The position numbers and the translations under genes were made by a program. From Tetraselmis striata (taxonomy: Eukaryota > Chlorophyta > Chlorodendrophyceae > Chlorodendrales > Chlorodendraceae), in assembly GCA_006384855.1 (NCBI GenBank), contig VCJN01003132.1, positions 86,591-150,590 on the forward strand: a stretch of DNA of 64,000 nucleotides, in the 5' to 3' direction. The notes under the pieces were generated by a model. That model ran no database searches. It was not told the origin of the DNA and saw only the letters and a list, made by a program, of their open reading frames with translations. Shown one piece after another: positions 43,048-54,631 of the stretch; the first letter of the stretch is position 1; the number at the start of each line of letters is the position of its first letter.

Positions 43048-44015
43048 TTGTACAAAAACATCCGAAGTAGCAAGCAGCAGTGGCAGGTGGCACCATATCA
43101 GACTTAATGCTTGCGGGGGAGTGTCTGGCTTTGGCGCGTTGCAACCCCAATTATATTTGAGTTATATTTTTTCTCGGACGCCGGAGTGGCTCGATGGCCG
43201 GAGGCAGAGCCAGCTCCAGAGCCCCTCGCCTCCACCATGCGGCGGTACACCCGGCGAGTGCTCAGGGTCAGCTGATACTGTGTTCCCGACCGTAGTTATG
43301 CACTCATGCTGCTGGGGCGCCGCACGCTGATGGGCGACACACGGCGGGTACGTCGCCATCGAGGCGGTAGTTGACGTCCGGAGCTTCGCCTACCCATGGC
43401 TTTCCGTATCTGGATTGCGCTGTAAACAGTTCGTCGTTGAAAGGCCGTGGGAGAGACTCAGCAAAGGTTTCACTATTCCTGGTGGGCAAACCCTGTCCCG
43501 CCTCGCGCGGGGGCGGGAAAATGGCGGGACCACGTCAGGCGGGGTTTGGTCACAGTAAGAGTTTCCAGTAAAGTACGCATTAATATTGTAGGGTAAAAAC
43601 ACCCTACAGCATATGACTGCGGGCGGAGTACCCTGTACTATTGTTCGACCGTGATCAACACGATATATGAGATATTTTAGACTCGATATACTCATCAGGG
43701 CTGTCCCGTACACCCAGGCTGAGCAGGACGCGCCCCATATAGCGCATACCCTACGGCGCATTCCTCCTCCGCTCGCATACTGGTTTGAATTACAAAAGCG
43801 TAAGCAACAAGAGCCTACTGCGTAGTACAACGTCACGGGCAACTTCAATAAAGCTGCCTTAAGCCCACGCGAGAATGAGCACTGCCTCCGTCTTCATGTC
43901 TTGAGTCTTGCTCCGCTCGCATACTGGTACAGGTACCTGTCGCCCCCAGACCAGGTGCACGGCGACCCGCGACCCGCAGTGGCTGCCGGCCCCTCGCGCG
44001 GCGCTACAGCACACG
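43048..44015. other. Intergenic upstream of the LRR gene
   Basis: No supported gene. A CTCCGCTCGCATACTGGT segment occurs twice (43769 and 43911). The 5' leader of the LRR gene probably starts in the last 150 bases. Confidence 0.25.
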
Positions 44016-44852
44016 ATGGGCAACACCTGCTGCGGCGGCGACCGGCGCGGCGGTGAAGGCGGCGTGAACCGGTTATCGCGGCAGTTGGAGCAGCGCAAGG
44101 CCAACTACGCGGCGACGGGCATCGTTCCGCTGCGCGACGCGCGGCTGGAGGCGCTGCCGCCCTTCGTGGCGGAGCTGGGTGAGCGCGTGAAGACGCTGGA
44201 CGTCACCAACAACCGGCTGACGGAGCTGCCGGGCAGCATCGAGGCCAACGCCGCGCTGGTGCGCCTGGTGGTGGCGCGCAACCTGCTGGCCAGCCTGCCG
44301 CTGGAGCTGTACGGCCTGGCGGGCCTGAAGGTTCTCAACCTGGAGGGCAACCGCCTGGCGTCACTGCCGCCCGGAATCAGCGGTCTGCAGCGCCTGGACA
44401 CGCTCAACGTGAGCAGCAACGTGCTGCGCTCGCTGCCGGAGGAGCTGGGCCAGCTGGGCGCCCTCAAAATCCTGCATTGCGCGGCGAATCGGCTGGAGGC
44501 GCTGCCCGCCGCACTGGGCAGCTGTGCCAGCCTGGAGGAGCTGCACGCAGGGGACAACTTCCTGAGCGATATCCCGCCGGAGCTGGGCGCGCTGAGCCGC
44601 CTGAAGCTGGCGGTGCTGGACAGCAACCGCATCGAGGGCGTGCCGCCGGCAGTGCTGCAGCGCTGCGTGGCACTGCAAACACTGTCGCTGCACGGCAACC
44701 CCATCACGCCCGCGGCGCTGGAGGCCACGGAAGGCTTCGCGGACTTTGAGGAGCGGCGGCGCACCAAGTTCGATAAGCAGCTGGCGCACGGGGTGCTCCT
44801 GGGTAAGGCGGGGCTGGACGAGGGAGTGGACCGCGCCACCACGCGGCAATAG
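44016..44852 (+). CDS. N-myristoylated leucine-rich-repeat protein, LRRC57-like
   Basis: A single exon of 278 residues. I chose the internal ATG at 44016 because it gives MGNTCCGG, a strong N-myristoylation signal with adjacent palmitoylatable cysteines, as in plant and animal LRRC57-like proteins. The ATG 108 bases upstream adds a leader without features. Residues 25-45 read ANYAATGIVPLRDARLEALP. About eight short LRRs of 23 residues follow (LKVLNLEGNRLASLPPGISG, LDTLNVSSNVLRSLPEELG). The end, LSLHGNPITPAALEATEGF with FEERRRTKFDKQLAHGV and GLDEGVD, closely follows the plant form. A membrane-attached scaffold role is likely; the partner is unknown. A poly-C run of about 20 lies in the 3' flank. 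There is no sign of disruption. Confidence 0.85.
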   Translation: MGNTCCGGDRRGGEGGVNRLSRQLEQRKANYAATGIVPLRDARLEALPPFVAELGERVKTLDVTNNRLTELPGSIEANAALVRLVVARNLLASLPLELYGLAGLKVLNLEGNRLASLPPGISGLQRLDTLNVSSNVLRSLPEELGQLGALKILHCAANRLEALPAALGSCASLEELHAGDNFLSDIPPELGALSRLKLAVLDSNRIEGVPPAVLQRCVALQTLSLHGNPITPAALEATEGFADFEERRRTKFDKQLAHGVLLGKAGLDEGVDRATTRQ

Positions 44853-45051
44853 CCCCCCCTCTCCCCCCCCCCCCCCCCCCCCCCTTGCTGCCCACAACAA
44901 CATCGCTGCGCCTCCCGCCACCCTCCGCCTCGGCATGGCGCCTGCAAATCGCTGGCACCAACAGCAACGGGCAATGCCATGCCCCCCTCCCCTCCCCCCG
45001 GGTCGGCTCCATGCCGGGTTTCTCAACTTCTTGATTTGCCAAATGTCAACT

Positions 45052-45190
45052 ACTTATGCAAGCGCGTTCATGGGGCTGCCGCCACATACCCAATCGGGAC
45101 AGAGTGATGTCTCCTCAGCCACCTGTGTGCCCCCGTGGCTGCATGCAAAGTTACTCCCCCCCCCCTCTCTCTCTCTCGATGCGCTGCCTT
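45052..45190 (+). repeat. Dispersed repeat, copy 1
   Basis: GGGGCTGCCGCCACATACCC through to the CTCTCTCTCT run is repeated at 45706-45866 with small differences and an inserted C-rich tract. Confidence 0.65.
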
Positions 45191-45705
45191 TCATAGTTGC
45201 CACTTGCCACTTGTCGCCACAACTGGCAATATTTACGTCGGCAATATTTGGACAAATTAACATTTGATATACACTAAGTCGCTGCCTTCGCGCAATCACA
45301 TTAAATGATGTAATTGTCACTTTCTGATTCCACCTCACCGCACCACTCGCAACAAAGAGCTTGGCAATATGGCACCGTTTCAGCGATAGCATTCGTGTGC
45401 ATAACTCATGGTTACATCGTCTGTCGCTGTCATGGCATTCGCGGTCGATCAGCCAAGTAGTCGTATACAACCGAGAGATATGCCTGCAAGTGCGAGAGTT
45501 GCATGTGGTTGCATGCAGTCTATTCTAAGTCTTGTGTGTCAAGCCTGGTGTGCGGCTCTCTATTCAATCTCCGTTGTATCAGTTTAGGACCACTGCATCT
45601 CCCAGGTGCTCATGTCCTGTGGGCCAGTCAATGGCAGTCCCCCTGCCTGACGGTGGTGCCGTGCTTCGCAACTTAAAACCTTGGCCACGCACTTCTGTCA
45701 CCCAG

Positions 45706-45866
45706 TTATGCGGGCACGCTCACGGGGCTGCCGCCACATGCCCAATCGGGGCGGGATGATGATGTCCCCTCAGCCACTTCATGCTCTCTGAACCCCCCCC
45801 CCCACCCCCCCGCAACTGCCTGCATTTTGGGTTACTCTGCCCTCTCTCTCTCTCTAGACGTTCGCT
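45706..45866 (+). repeat. Dispersed repeat, copy 2
   Basis: GGGGCTGCCGCCACATGCCC and the following CAATCGGG, GATGTCCCCTCAGCCAC and CTCTCTCTCT match 45052-45190. Confidence 0.65.
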
Positions 45867-46117
45867 TTCACATTCATCGCCCCGTAAAACATCACACCAT
45901 GGACTCGCCCTGACCTGATTGGGCTATGAACCTGCATTTATTGGGCGGCCCTCGGTGGTCATGCCATCCAGCCACGGTGTCGCGGCGTGGTGCATACGGG
46001 ATCAGCTCCGAAACCATCGCCCCGAAATCGGAGGTTTCGAACAATCGGAACATATGCCTGCAGGCAAGGCGGCCCCTGCGGCCCGCGGAACCGATTCGCT
46101 GCGCATCCCACTGCTGT

Positions 46118-46181
46118 CGTGGCATGTCGCCTGCGAATCATTGCGCCATCGTGGCATGCCTCCTGCGAATCATTGCGCCAT
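46118..46181 (+). repeat. 32-bp tandem duplication
   Basis: CGTGGCATG followed by CCTGCGAATCATTGCGCCAT is present twice in tandem. Related GGCATG..GCGCCTGCG words recur at about 46637 and 48335. Confidence 0.7.
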
Positions 46182-47689
46182 CTGGAAGAGGAGCGAGGTC
46201 AGCATGGTGGCCCTCGAGTGGCCGAGTGGCGTCCTGCCGCGTTGCGTCACAATGCATATATCGATTGGCCCTCTGTCAGTAGTTCATTTCGTAGCTAGGC
46301 GTGCACCATTGTTGCTGTAGAAGCCCAGTCGCAGCTATGGCATGTATTCTACTTACGGCACTTCTTGTCTGATTGACAAACTGACGTGACATTTCGGACA
46401 TGCATTGAACGAGCCCCCTCCCCACCCCATTCATCCGTCCCCACCATGGCGTTGTGCCGCGAAGGAAACGTCTTCGAACCATCGCTCATGTTTTTGGGGT
46501 TTTATGCCGAGCAGTCAGAACACACCATAACTAGCCCCCCCCCCCCCCCCCCCCCTCTTCCTCCCACTACCCACCCACCGCCCACGTTGCTTCTTGAATT
46601 CATAGCCGCCGCGCAGCATACCCCAATGCGGCCACGGCATGCTGGCGCCTGCGACGCAAATTCATTGCGTCATCAGTAGCAAGACGTGCAATGGCATCAC
46701 CCGCCCCCTCCCCAATTCACTCCCCGTGCTGAATGGTGATCCCCTGTCCTACACCTAAACGATGTGATAACTGTAGTTCGCCTTCTTTACTCAGCCCACT
46801 TTGCTGCAGCCAGTACCGACGCACCTGTGGGAAGCTGCTTGCAGTTGGCCGCCCATCGCCGCGGCAATATGCATACCAGTGAACATAAATATTTCAACAT
46901 AGATATTAAACCTGCGGGTTGATTCGCCTTATTGGCGCCCGTCAACAGCCCAAACAATGAAGCAATGGGCCAATGACGGTTTGTGGCTATGGGGTGTTGC
47001 AATTTGCATTCTAAAGTGTGTAAGCCCTCCACGCCAAGGAGTCGTACGCGGACATAAGCTCTTCCGATTACCCCAATACTTCATTACATATATGTTTTCT
47101 GTGTGGCATCAATATACCGAGCGCGCGGAACGCTATCAATTCCCTACAAATTGTCTAGCGTATAAAAACGGGAGACACAACACCGTCACCGTCAATGTAC
47201 GCCATACGCTCAACTTACGTTGAATAATGTTGTCCGCCTGTCGCAGAATGTGTCCACTTTATCAGAAGTACATTCTGGCTTGTCATGGTTGCAGCAATAA
47301 CGGCGCGTAGATCATTATTACATGAGTGGGTTTGTTGATGAATGGTAGAAATAGTGAGGCCCGAGCACTAGGAAACACACCGCCCAGCATCAGCAATAGT
47401 AATGAATATGCAGCCACTTTTGTGGAGAACTGCACACGACGTGCGGCCAGTGTATATGTTGGCCTGTTCGAACAACTATATAAAAGCTTTTCATCTATAC
47501 TGACAGCATAGACGCTCTCTCACGTTCTATTCACACAATGATGGTTTTTTAGCGATGTATGCGACTTGAAGGCGGGAGAGGATCCGAAACCATTGCCCAA
47601 ATTGGGAGGAGTTGGGGAGGAGTTGGAAGGACTGCCGCAGCGCCTGCATGTCCGCAGGCGCACGACGACCGACCAGAACAGTTCATAAC

Positions 47690-48270
47690 CTAACGGACGT
47701 CAAGGGTTTCATACCCTGGTTTCAACCCAAGATAGGGCAATGGTAGGCTAGGCTTTCATATCTTAGTCACCGCCACAGGCAGGGCACGAGGAGACCTACA
47801 GCCAGGCCCTTCCTGAATTATCTTGTGGCAAAGTGTAGGCCTTATTGGCGAAGTGTATAGCTGTTTCCCTTTGGGCGGCTGGACGTTGTGGCAAAGTGTA
47901 CGGCTGCTATTTGGGCGCAGCGCGCTGGAATCCGTGGACAAGTGTACCTTTACCGGCTAGGTGTACCCACGGTGCCCGCCCTAGGCGGCGGGACCCCACA
48001 GTATCCCTTACCCGGACCCAGAAGTGGGGCCTCTAACAGGGACCCCTAGGGGAACCACCTACAGGTGATGCTATACGACTCCTACTTAGCTGCAGCTATA
48101 CAATGATGGGTCGCCCGTTGAGCTGTGACCGCGCCCCGCGGGAATACAAAGATGCGATCGCAGGACAGCAATGTCGGAATGCCTCTAGTATGACTGTCGT
48201 ATTATAAGTATTCCGATATTGCAGTGCTGCCATCGCATCTTCGTTTTCCCACGGGGCGCTGTCATTATGA
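47690..48270. mobile_element. Relic related to the Gypsy terminal repeats, with a 54-bp hairpin
   Basis: The order of words matches the Gypsy terminal region: GGGTTTCATACCCTGG, CAGGCAGGGCA, CCTCTAACAGGGACCCCTA, GATGGGTCGCCCGTTGAGCT and CGCGCCCCGCGGGAAT. The last part forms an inverted repeat, 48127-48180 with 48210-48263, loop about 29 bases. Confidence 0.45.
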
Positions 48271-49098
48271 CAAGGCAAAGCCGTCGACCCTGTCACCCCT
48301 GTAGTATAACTACTGCGCATCCCGTCATCGCTACGGCATGGCGCCTGCGGGCCATTTCGCCAACGAGATGCGTGAGGCCACCAGCAGAGAGAACGATTCA
48401 ACCGTTCATTTGCGCGCAGCGAAAGCGTAGAGTACACCCAGGACACAGGAAAAATATAGGATTCCTCGTGCATCATGGCTTGGAACTCAGAGGTCGGTTT
48501 GGCGCGATCTCGGGGTTTGCGCGCCCATACTGATGCCACACAAATGAGTCCTCGTAGCAGTGAAGTGCGGGCCAAAACATATTCACTCTTGGGCCAACAC
48601 TTTGGCGCGTAGTGCGATCTCACCCGTGTTATTCCATCCTGGGGTAACTCTGCATACGCATTGAAGGTGTGCTGACACGCAGCGGCGGCGGCCGTGCCCA
48701 TGCAGGCACCACGGTCGTCGCAAATGTGCCGGCATCATCGCACTGCGGTAGCGCACGGCGGGTGCTTTAACCTTTCCCCCTCTTACCCCCGGCGGGCTCA
48801 CGGTGAGGCAACGAGAGGTTTAACCCCGCAACACCCATCATGCAGCCCGACGTTTGCTGAGGGTTAAACTGAGGCGTACAAATCACTTTATCAGGCGCCA
48901 TGCTTTCACAGTAAAGTGGGGGGGGGGGGGGGGAGGGGGGGGGCACACAGCGGCAACATCTAGCTCGCGGCAGCCGTCCGTGCCTCCCTTGCCCCAGGCG
49001 GGGGGGGCTGCAGGGGCGGGAAGCTGCGCCGGGGTGGATGCGCAGAGGGCAGGCGCGAGGGCGGCTTGGGCCCACACGCACGCACGCATGCGCGCGCC
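48271..49098. other. No gene seen; downstream flank of CFAP36
   Basis: It holds a poly-G run at about 48918-48946. No recognisable coding segment occurs. Confidence 0.3.
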
Positions 49099-52000
49099 TC
49101 AGCCGGCGCCCTGCTGTTTGGCGATCATCTGCTGCTTGATCTGCTGCGCCAGGCTGTGGCGCAGCTCCGCGCGCTTGGCGTCCTGGATCTCGTCCCGGGT
49201 CTGGGGCGCCGCGGCTGCGGGCTTGGGTTGCTGCGGTTGGTGGGGCGCGCAGGCAGGCAGGGGGAGGGGGGGAGGGGGGTCAGCGGATAGATGCTACGCA
49301 TGATAAGGAAGCGGCGGCTGCCTTTTACGGCTGTCCGCCCGGGGTGCGGGTGGGAGGGCGCCTGCCAGAGCGGAGGGCCGGCAGCATGGGGGCGCCGGCC
49401 GCTGCCCCAAAACGAATTCATTGAGCACCCCAAAGCGAGGTGTCGCAGAATCACGACGGAAGGAGAGCGGTGTGTGGGCGTGGTGCCACGTCTCCACCAG
49501 GGGGTCCAAAAAAGAATGACACACAGCCAACCTTGAGCATCCGGGCGCCGACGCGGTACTGACAACCCTGCAAGTATTAACCTGCCCTGCCTGGCAGAGG
49601 TCAAATGCGGAAGAAACGATAGCAAGCGTTCCTCTACGTGTGCTGACACACCTTCGAGATCCCCTTTTATAGGCCTCAATTGGGCCCTGCATGCAACCCG
49701 TAGGAACATCCGCCATAGTTCCGCTGCAGTTTTGTCCACATTTTGACCTCTGGCAGGTTCCTATTCGCACTGTTCCTATAACTGCGCCGGCACCCGTAGC
49801 TATGGTGCGGTGTACCGACTCAACACGGGGCAAAACGAGGGCGTGGCGTGCCCCGGTTGGCAGCGGCGGGGGTTTTTAGGGTTTGCGGGGGCTTTGCGGG
49901 GGCTTTACGGGGGCGGCGGGGGCGGGCGCGCCTTCTTCTGGTCGTGCAGGTACTCCTCCAGCTCCAGCTCCCGCTTCTGCTTCTGCACCGCCAGCAGGTG
50001 CTCGCGCTGCTGCTTCAGGTACGCCTCGCGCCGCTGCCGCTCCAGCTCGCTCACCTGCGCCGCCGCCGCAGTGTGGCGTGAGACACCGCCGGGGCGGGCG
50101 AAGAGGGGACCGCCCAACGCCGCAGGCTCAGCCCACTTTGCCGTGCCTCGCTGGAGAGGGCCGCATTCACACCCCCACACCCACAAATGCGGGCGCAGAC
50201 GAACCTTCAAGAGCCCTGACTACAAGAGCCCTTGGTTTAGGCCCTGCATGCCACCCCATAGGCACACTCGCTACAATTCCGCTATGGTTTGGTCTACAAT
50301 TCCCCTCTGCCAGGCTGGGCAGCCTCCAATTCGCAGTACCCTCAGTACCGTTCCAGTCCGTAGCATTTGCAGTGCGCCCGTAAATATACATACATACATA
50401 CATACATACATGCATAAAATAGTAGTTTATGTATGTGCATGTATGTAAGTAGGTATAAATTATCACTATTTGTATTTGAGTACATGGTGACGACGCAACT
50501 ATAAGCACCCGCAGTGTGAGCAGCCTCAAACTGGGCTTGCATGTCACCCAAAGAAGCATTAGTATATTTTCTGACCTGTGACAGACAGGACAGCTTCTCA
50601 CATACATATACATATATGCATACATACATTATACATACATATAAATGTCTACGAGTGTATGTAGGTCCATAGGTGCATGTAAGTATGTAGGTGTAGGTGT
50701 AGGTATGCATGCATGCATGCATGCGTGAGAGGCGCGAGGGCTCACCTGCCCAGTGCTTTGCGCCATCTCGTCTGACTTCTTTTGCAGGACGCTCTTCCGG
50801 TTGAGCAGCATCTCCTGCACGCCGCAGGGGAGGTCGAGACGAAGGAGGGGCGGGGGGGGGGGGGGGGGGGGCTCGCTCTGAGAGGAGGCGCGGGACGAGA
50901 GTGCTGTGTGCATGCATGGGGAGGGGGGCGAGACAACGAGGTGACTCTACAGGCGCCGGCGCGGGAATGGGGACACTGCGAGTGAGAACCTGCCCCACCG
51001 GCCAGAGGTAAAATTTAAACGAATCCGTAGCGAATGTTGCTATGGGCTGCCTGCAGGGCCCAACATGAGGCCTACAACAAGGGTTCCTATACGGGTAACG
51101 ATGCACCTAAAGGAGCCCCTATTACAAGCCTTAATCTGGACTTGCATGCAACCCGGATGACCATCCGCTTTAGTTCCACAAATGTTTTGTCTACATCTGA
51201 CCTCGGGCAGGTAGAGCAGTGTCCTATTCGTTATAAACATTATACAAATACATATCATATATAATGTAATACACATACATTCCTATTTGCAGTGCTCCCA
51301 TTGCCGCACCGGCACCTGTAGGCGGGCTAACAGAGCAGTGGCAGAGGTGGATACTGCCGAGGTGAGGTAACATTGGGAGGAGGGAAGGAGGGGGGGGAGA
51401 GGAGGGCTGCGTTGGCCGCTGCGCAACCGCGGCTCCGCACCTTCTGAGCGCGAGCCGCCGCCTCCGCCGCCGCGCGGACGGCGCCGTGGTCGGCCGCGCC
51501 CTTGGCGGCCCCCTGGTAGCCGGCGCCCACGTTGCCGCGCAGCGACTGCACCGCCGGCGCGCCGCCCAACCCCACAGCCGGGAGCTCTTCGGGCGACGGC
51601 AGGCCCAGGCCCCTGCGGCGCCAGGCATGACAGTCCCTGAGTCTACCAGCGCGGGTACACGGCGCCTCACAGCCCCACCGGCCTGCCATGACTGCCCCCA
51701 AGATACAGCACTGCCATGATCCGATGTGGAGCCGAGTGCAGACCGCCGAGGCTTCCCCAGAACCAGACACCCGCACAGGGAAACCACGACAGCGCCAGAA
51801 GCGGATATCCGCCCTGCTCCCTCATCATTACCAAATGACTATATCGCAGACGCTCGGCGGCCCCACATCCACCCGCCTGAACCACTCATTGAAACGATGG
51901 CGTGGTTGCCCAGCTGGGCGTAGGCTCCCGCACTTGGCCAGCTACACTCCCCACCCTCCCTCCGGGATGGCGCGCCGCCGCGCTTGACACAGGGGCCAGC

Positions 52001-54281
52001 ACAAGTGTGGCCGTGGCATTGTCCCGGTGCGGCGCAGCTGTCTGCGCTGTTGGGTGATTGCCGTCCTCAGCAATGCGACAACCCCCCCCCCCCCCCCCCC
52101 CCCAAAGTGCTCGGCGGAACCTGCCGAGCCACCCCATGAGGACACAGGCATTAACCGTCATGATTCCTATGCCCCCCACCGGGCTCCTCTGCGCCCCTGC
52201 ACCGGCCCCCCCTTGCTCAATCCCCATCCTTAGCAGTGCCCTCACGCGCTCAAGTTGCAAGTCGGGGATGGAGGAGGCGGGGAGGTAGACTTGGAGGCCA
52301 CCACCGGCCCCGCCGCTGTTTGGGGGGGGATACCCCTGTGCGTTTGGGCAGAGAAGGGAGGGGGGGGGGGGCAGGTGGGGAGTCGAGGGACGTACGGCTG
52401 GGCGGGTGGAGGGGCGGGGGCGTCCGCCGCCGATGTGGCCGCTCCCGCCGGAGCGGGGGCAGGTTTTGGGGCGGAGCGGACGGGTTCCGGGGCCGCCGGA
52501 GCTGCGGGGGCTGCCACGGGCTTGAGGGGCGCGGGCGCTGGCGGGGCGGCAGCAGCGGCCACTGGTTTGGGGGCGGCTGGCGCTGGCGAGGCGGATGGGG
52601 CCGTGGGGGCGGGCGGCGCTGGCGCGGCAGGCGAGGCGGAGGCGGGGGCAGGCGCGGAGCTGCGGTCGCCGGAGGCCTCCTCCCCCGGCGCGGAGGCGCG
52701 CTGCTTCTGCTCCTCCTGCTCCAGCGCCAGCGAGAGCGCCAACGCCTGCTCCAGCTCCGCCCGCTCCTGCGCAAGCCACCAACCCGCCGCTGGACGGTCA
52801 GCCCTAGACAGGATTCAAATGCCTCTCAAATTACAGGTCCATTCTAGGCTCAACCCAAGCCCCCCAAATGACCGCCGACTGTTAGGGTATACCAATCCCC
52901 ATTCCCATGAACCAGGGTTTCAACCTAGGGTACGGAACAATTTGTTTTATTTATGGTGTTCTCTTATCTTAGCCTGATTGGGATTTCAGGGTTTACTAGG
53001 GCTGAGAGTCCAACACTGCCCAAAGTCAGGCGATGCCTCCTGGCCCCACGGCATTCCAATCCGCAGCGAGCTCAGGCCCAGGCAGTGGGGTAGAGGGAGA
53101 GAGGGGGGGGGGGGGGGGGAAGGGGGTCCCACCAGGTCGACCGCCGCCTGCTCCTTCATCGACATCGCCATCGCCTTGCGGAACTCCTCGCTGAACTCAG
53201 CATCGTCATCGCCGGCGCTCGCCTTGACGGCGGCCGCCACCTCCTGGTCGTAGCCGCCGCCCGGCGGGCCAAACTGCTCCTTCGACAGCCGCAGTGCCTG
53301 GCGGAAAGGGGGAGGGGGGGCGCTCCCAGGGCTCAGCTTGCCATGCAGTAGGTGCGGCAGGTGGTTAAGGGGGGGTGAGGGGATTGCACCTCCTGCAGCA
53401 TGTCGTCGTCCGTCATGCCGTCCAGCTTGCGAATCTCCTCCTCCCAGTTCTTCTGCTTGGCGATGACCTCCTCCAACTGCTGCTCCTCCATCATGGCCAG
53501 CACCTGGTTGGTGAGGTCCAGGTTGCGCTTCACCATCATCGCCTTGAACTGCACAAAGTCCTCCACCGTCAGGATGGAATTGAGCACAAAGCTGTTGAGC
53601 TTCTCGTTGGACACGTTGTCGGCCACCGTGGACGCAAACTGCTCCGCGCTCACGCCGATCTCCTCCAGGAAGCTGGAGATCAGCTCATCCACCACCTCCT
53701 GAAACTCGTGGTGGATCTGCGGACCGCCAGCACACGGGGCAGCCAGCCAGCCCCTCAGCAGCGCCAGTGTGGCCCGCCATCGGCCCACCACGGCACGAGA
53801 AACCAAGCGATTAATTAATATAAATCAACAGAAAGGCTCGGTAAGCGAGCCGCCGCGAGGCGTAGGCGCACCGCTGAGGTCACAGCTAGCTGCCCGGATT
53901 GCGACTGAGTGACTCAGGAAGGCGGGGGCTTGGGGAGGGGGGGGGGGGGGGGGGGGACGTTGGCCTAGAACGGCGCACCTGCGTATACTCCAGCTTGTTC
54001 TCCTCGTCAGTGTCAAACACGGCGCACTTCTCGTCGATGAAGCCCATCAACGGGTTGGTGTAGCATGGCCCCTGCGTCGCGGTCACATAGCTCGCGGGGG
54101 TGAGCGTGCGGTGCCGGATGCCGTGCCCCCCTGCGCTGGCGGGTCGCCAGGTAGGTGGGTGGGCCGCCGGTCGGTTGCCACCCCCCCCCCCCCCCCCCCC
54201 CCACCCCGCCCCCTCCCGGCATGCGCGCACCCGCAGGAACTCGATCACCGACTCCTGCAACCAGGTGTCGTCTTCCGCCAT
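49099..54281 (-). CDS. CFAP36: Cilia- and flagella-associated protein 36 (CFAP36/CCDC104-like, BART domain)
   Basis: Exons: 54231-54281, 53979-54071, 53390-53716, 53133-53297, 52396-52766, 51441-51612, 50746-50814, about 49909-50054, and about 49099-49230. Phases agree for the first seven; the last junction is unresolved by one base next to a proline-coding C-run. The start MAEDDTWLQESVIEFLR matches the family N-terminus. The BART (ARL2-binding) domain follows: NPLMGFIDEKCAVFDTDEEN, IHHEFQEVVDELISSFLEEI and VEDFVQFKAMMVKRN. UIM-like helices (LQEALRLSKEQF, EEFRKAMAMSMKEQ, ELEQALALSLALEQ) and a Pro/Ala-rich linker lead to the conserved MLLNRKSVLQKKSDEMAQ. The coiled-coil end is LERQRREAYLKQQREHL and AKRAELRHSLAQQIKQQM, stop at 49099-49101. 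BART domains bind ARL3/ARL2 GTPases in ciliary cargo traffic. Introns carry MITE-like repeats and long G/C runs. Confidence 0.9.
49545..49802. repeat. MITE-like inverted repeat, between the last CFAP36 exons
   Basis: Two arms of about 100-120 bp face each other. The left arm (49545-49640, minus sense) starts GGGCGCCGACGCGG and includes ACCTGCCCTGCCTGGCAGAG. The right arm (49680-49802) includes GACCTCTGGCAGGTTCCTAT and ends GCGCCGGCACCCGTAG. Confidence 0.55.
50225..50345 (+). repeat. MITE-like repeat, single arm, in a CFAP36 intron
   Basis: Contains GGCCCTGCATGCCACCCC, TTGGTCTACAATTCCCCTC, a CTGCCAGGCTG word and AATTCGCAGTACC. Confidence 0.5.
50380..50730. repeat. CATA/CATG microsatellites in a CFAP36 intron
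   Basis: ATACATACATACATACATAC near 50385-50412, similar runs near 50600-50645, and GCATGCATGCATGCATGC near 50706-50724. Confidence 0.85.
50943..51328. repeat. MITE-like element with long terminal inverted repeats, in a CFAP36 intron
   Basis: The left end CTACAGGCGCCGGCGCGG and right end CCGCACCGGCACCTGTAG are inverted matches. Each continues into an arm of about 120 bp with ACCTGCC / GGCAGGT and AATCCGTAGCGAATG / GACCATCCGC words. The right arm is split by an AT-rich insertion at about 51230-51280. Confidence 0.6.
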
Positions 54282-54631
54282 CGTGCCACTGTCTGTGGCT
54301 TCTAGGATAAGGGTAGGGCGAGGCAGGCAGGTGGGAGTGCAGCGCGGGCCCAGCTTGAGGCTGGCCTGTGCCCTCTGATCACGGCGTCTCAATCCTAGGT
54401 GGGCTGTCGACGTTATTCGAGGCTGTCGCGACTCCCTGTGGTTCACCTCCTGGTGCCTGTACCATGCTGTACCTGTAGTTGTTTTTTTCCGCCCCCGGGA
54501 CAGGACTGGCACCAGTGAAACCCTTGCAGCGTCTCTACGACGGCCTGTAGTGCTGGGTTTGGTCCTGTACTCGGTACGGGCACTGGTAGCTAGGGTTTAT
54601 CGATGCGTAGTTTCCGGTGAATAATACATTC

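Larger units (their letters stand above)
44853..47689. other. Intergenic, repeat-bearing, no supported gene
   Basis: It contains poly-C runs (44865-44884, 46534-46554), CTCTCT microsatellites, a diverged duplication (45052-45190 with 45706-45866) and a short tandem duplication at 46118-46181. No open frame shows protein-like features. Confidence 0.35.

Noticed and set aside
44016-44852. Minus-strand frames opposite the LRR gene as separate genes
   Set aside because: They are Ser/Arg/Ala-rich shadows of high-GC codons with no protein features. The plus frame has regular LRRs.
49125-49739. Long minus-strand frame through the last CFAP36 exon in a different phase
   Set aside because: The correct frame gives the conserved coiled-coil end. 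This one yields Arg/Pro-rich sequence typical of a shifted GC-rich exon.
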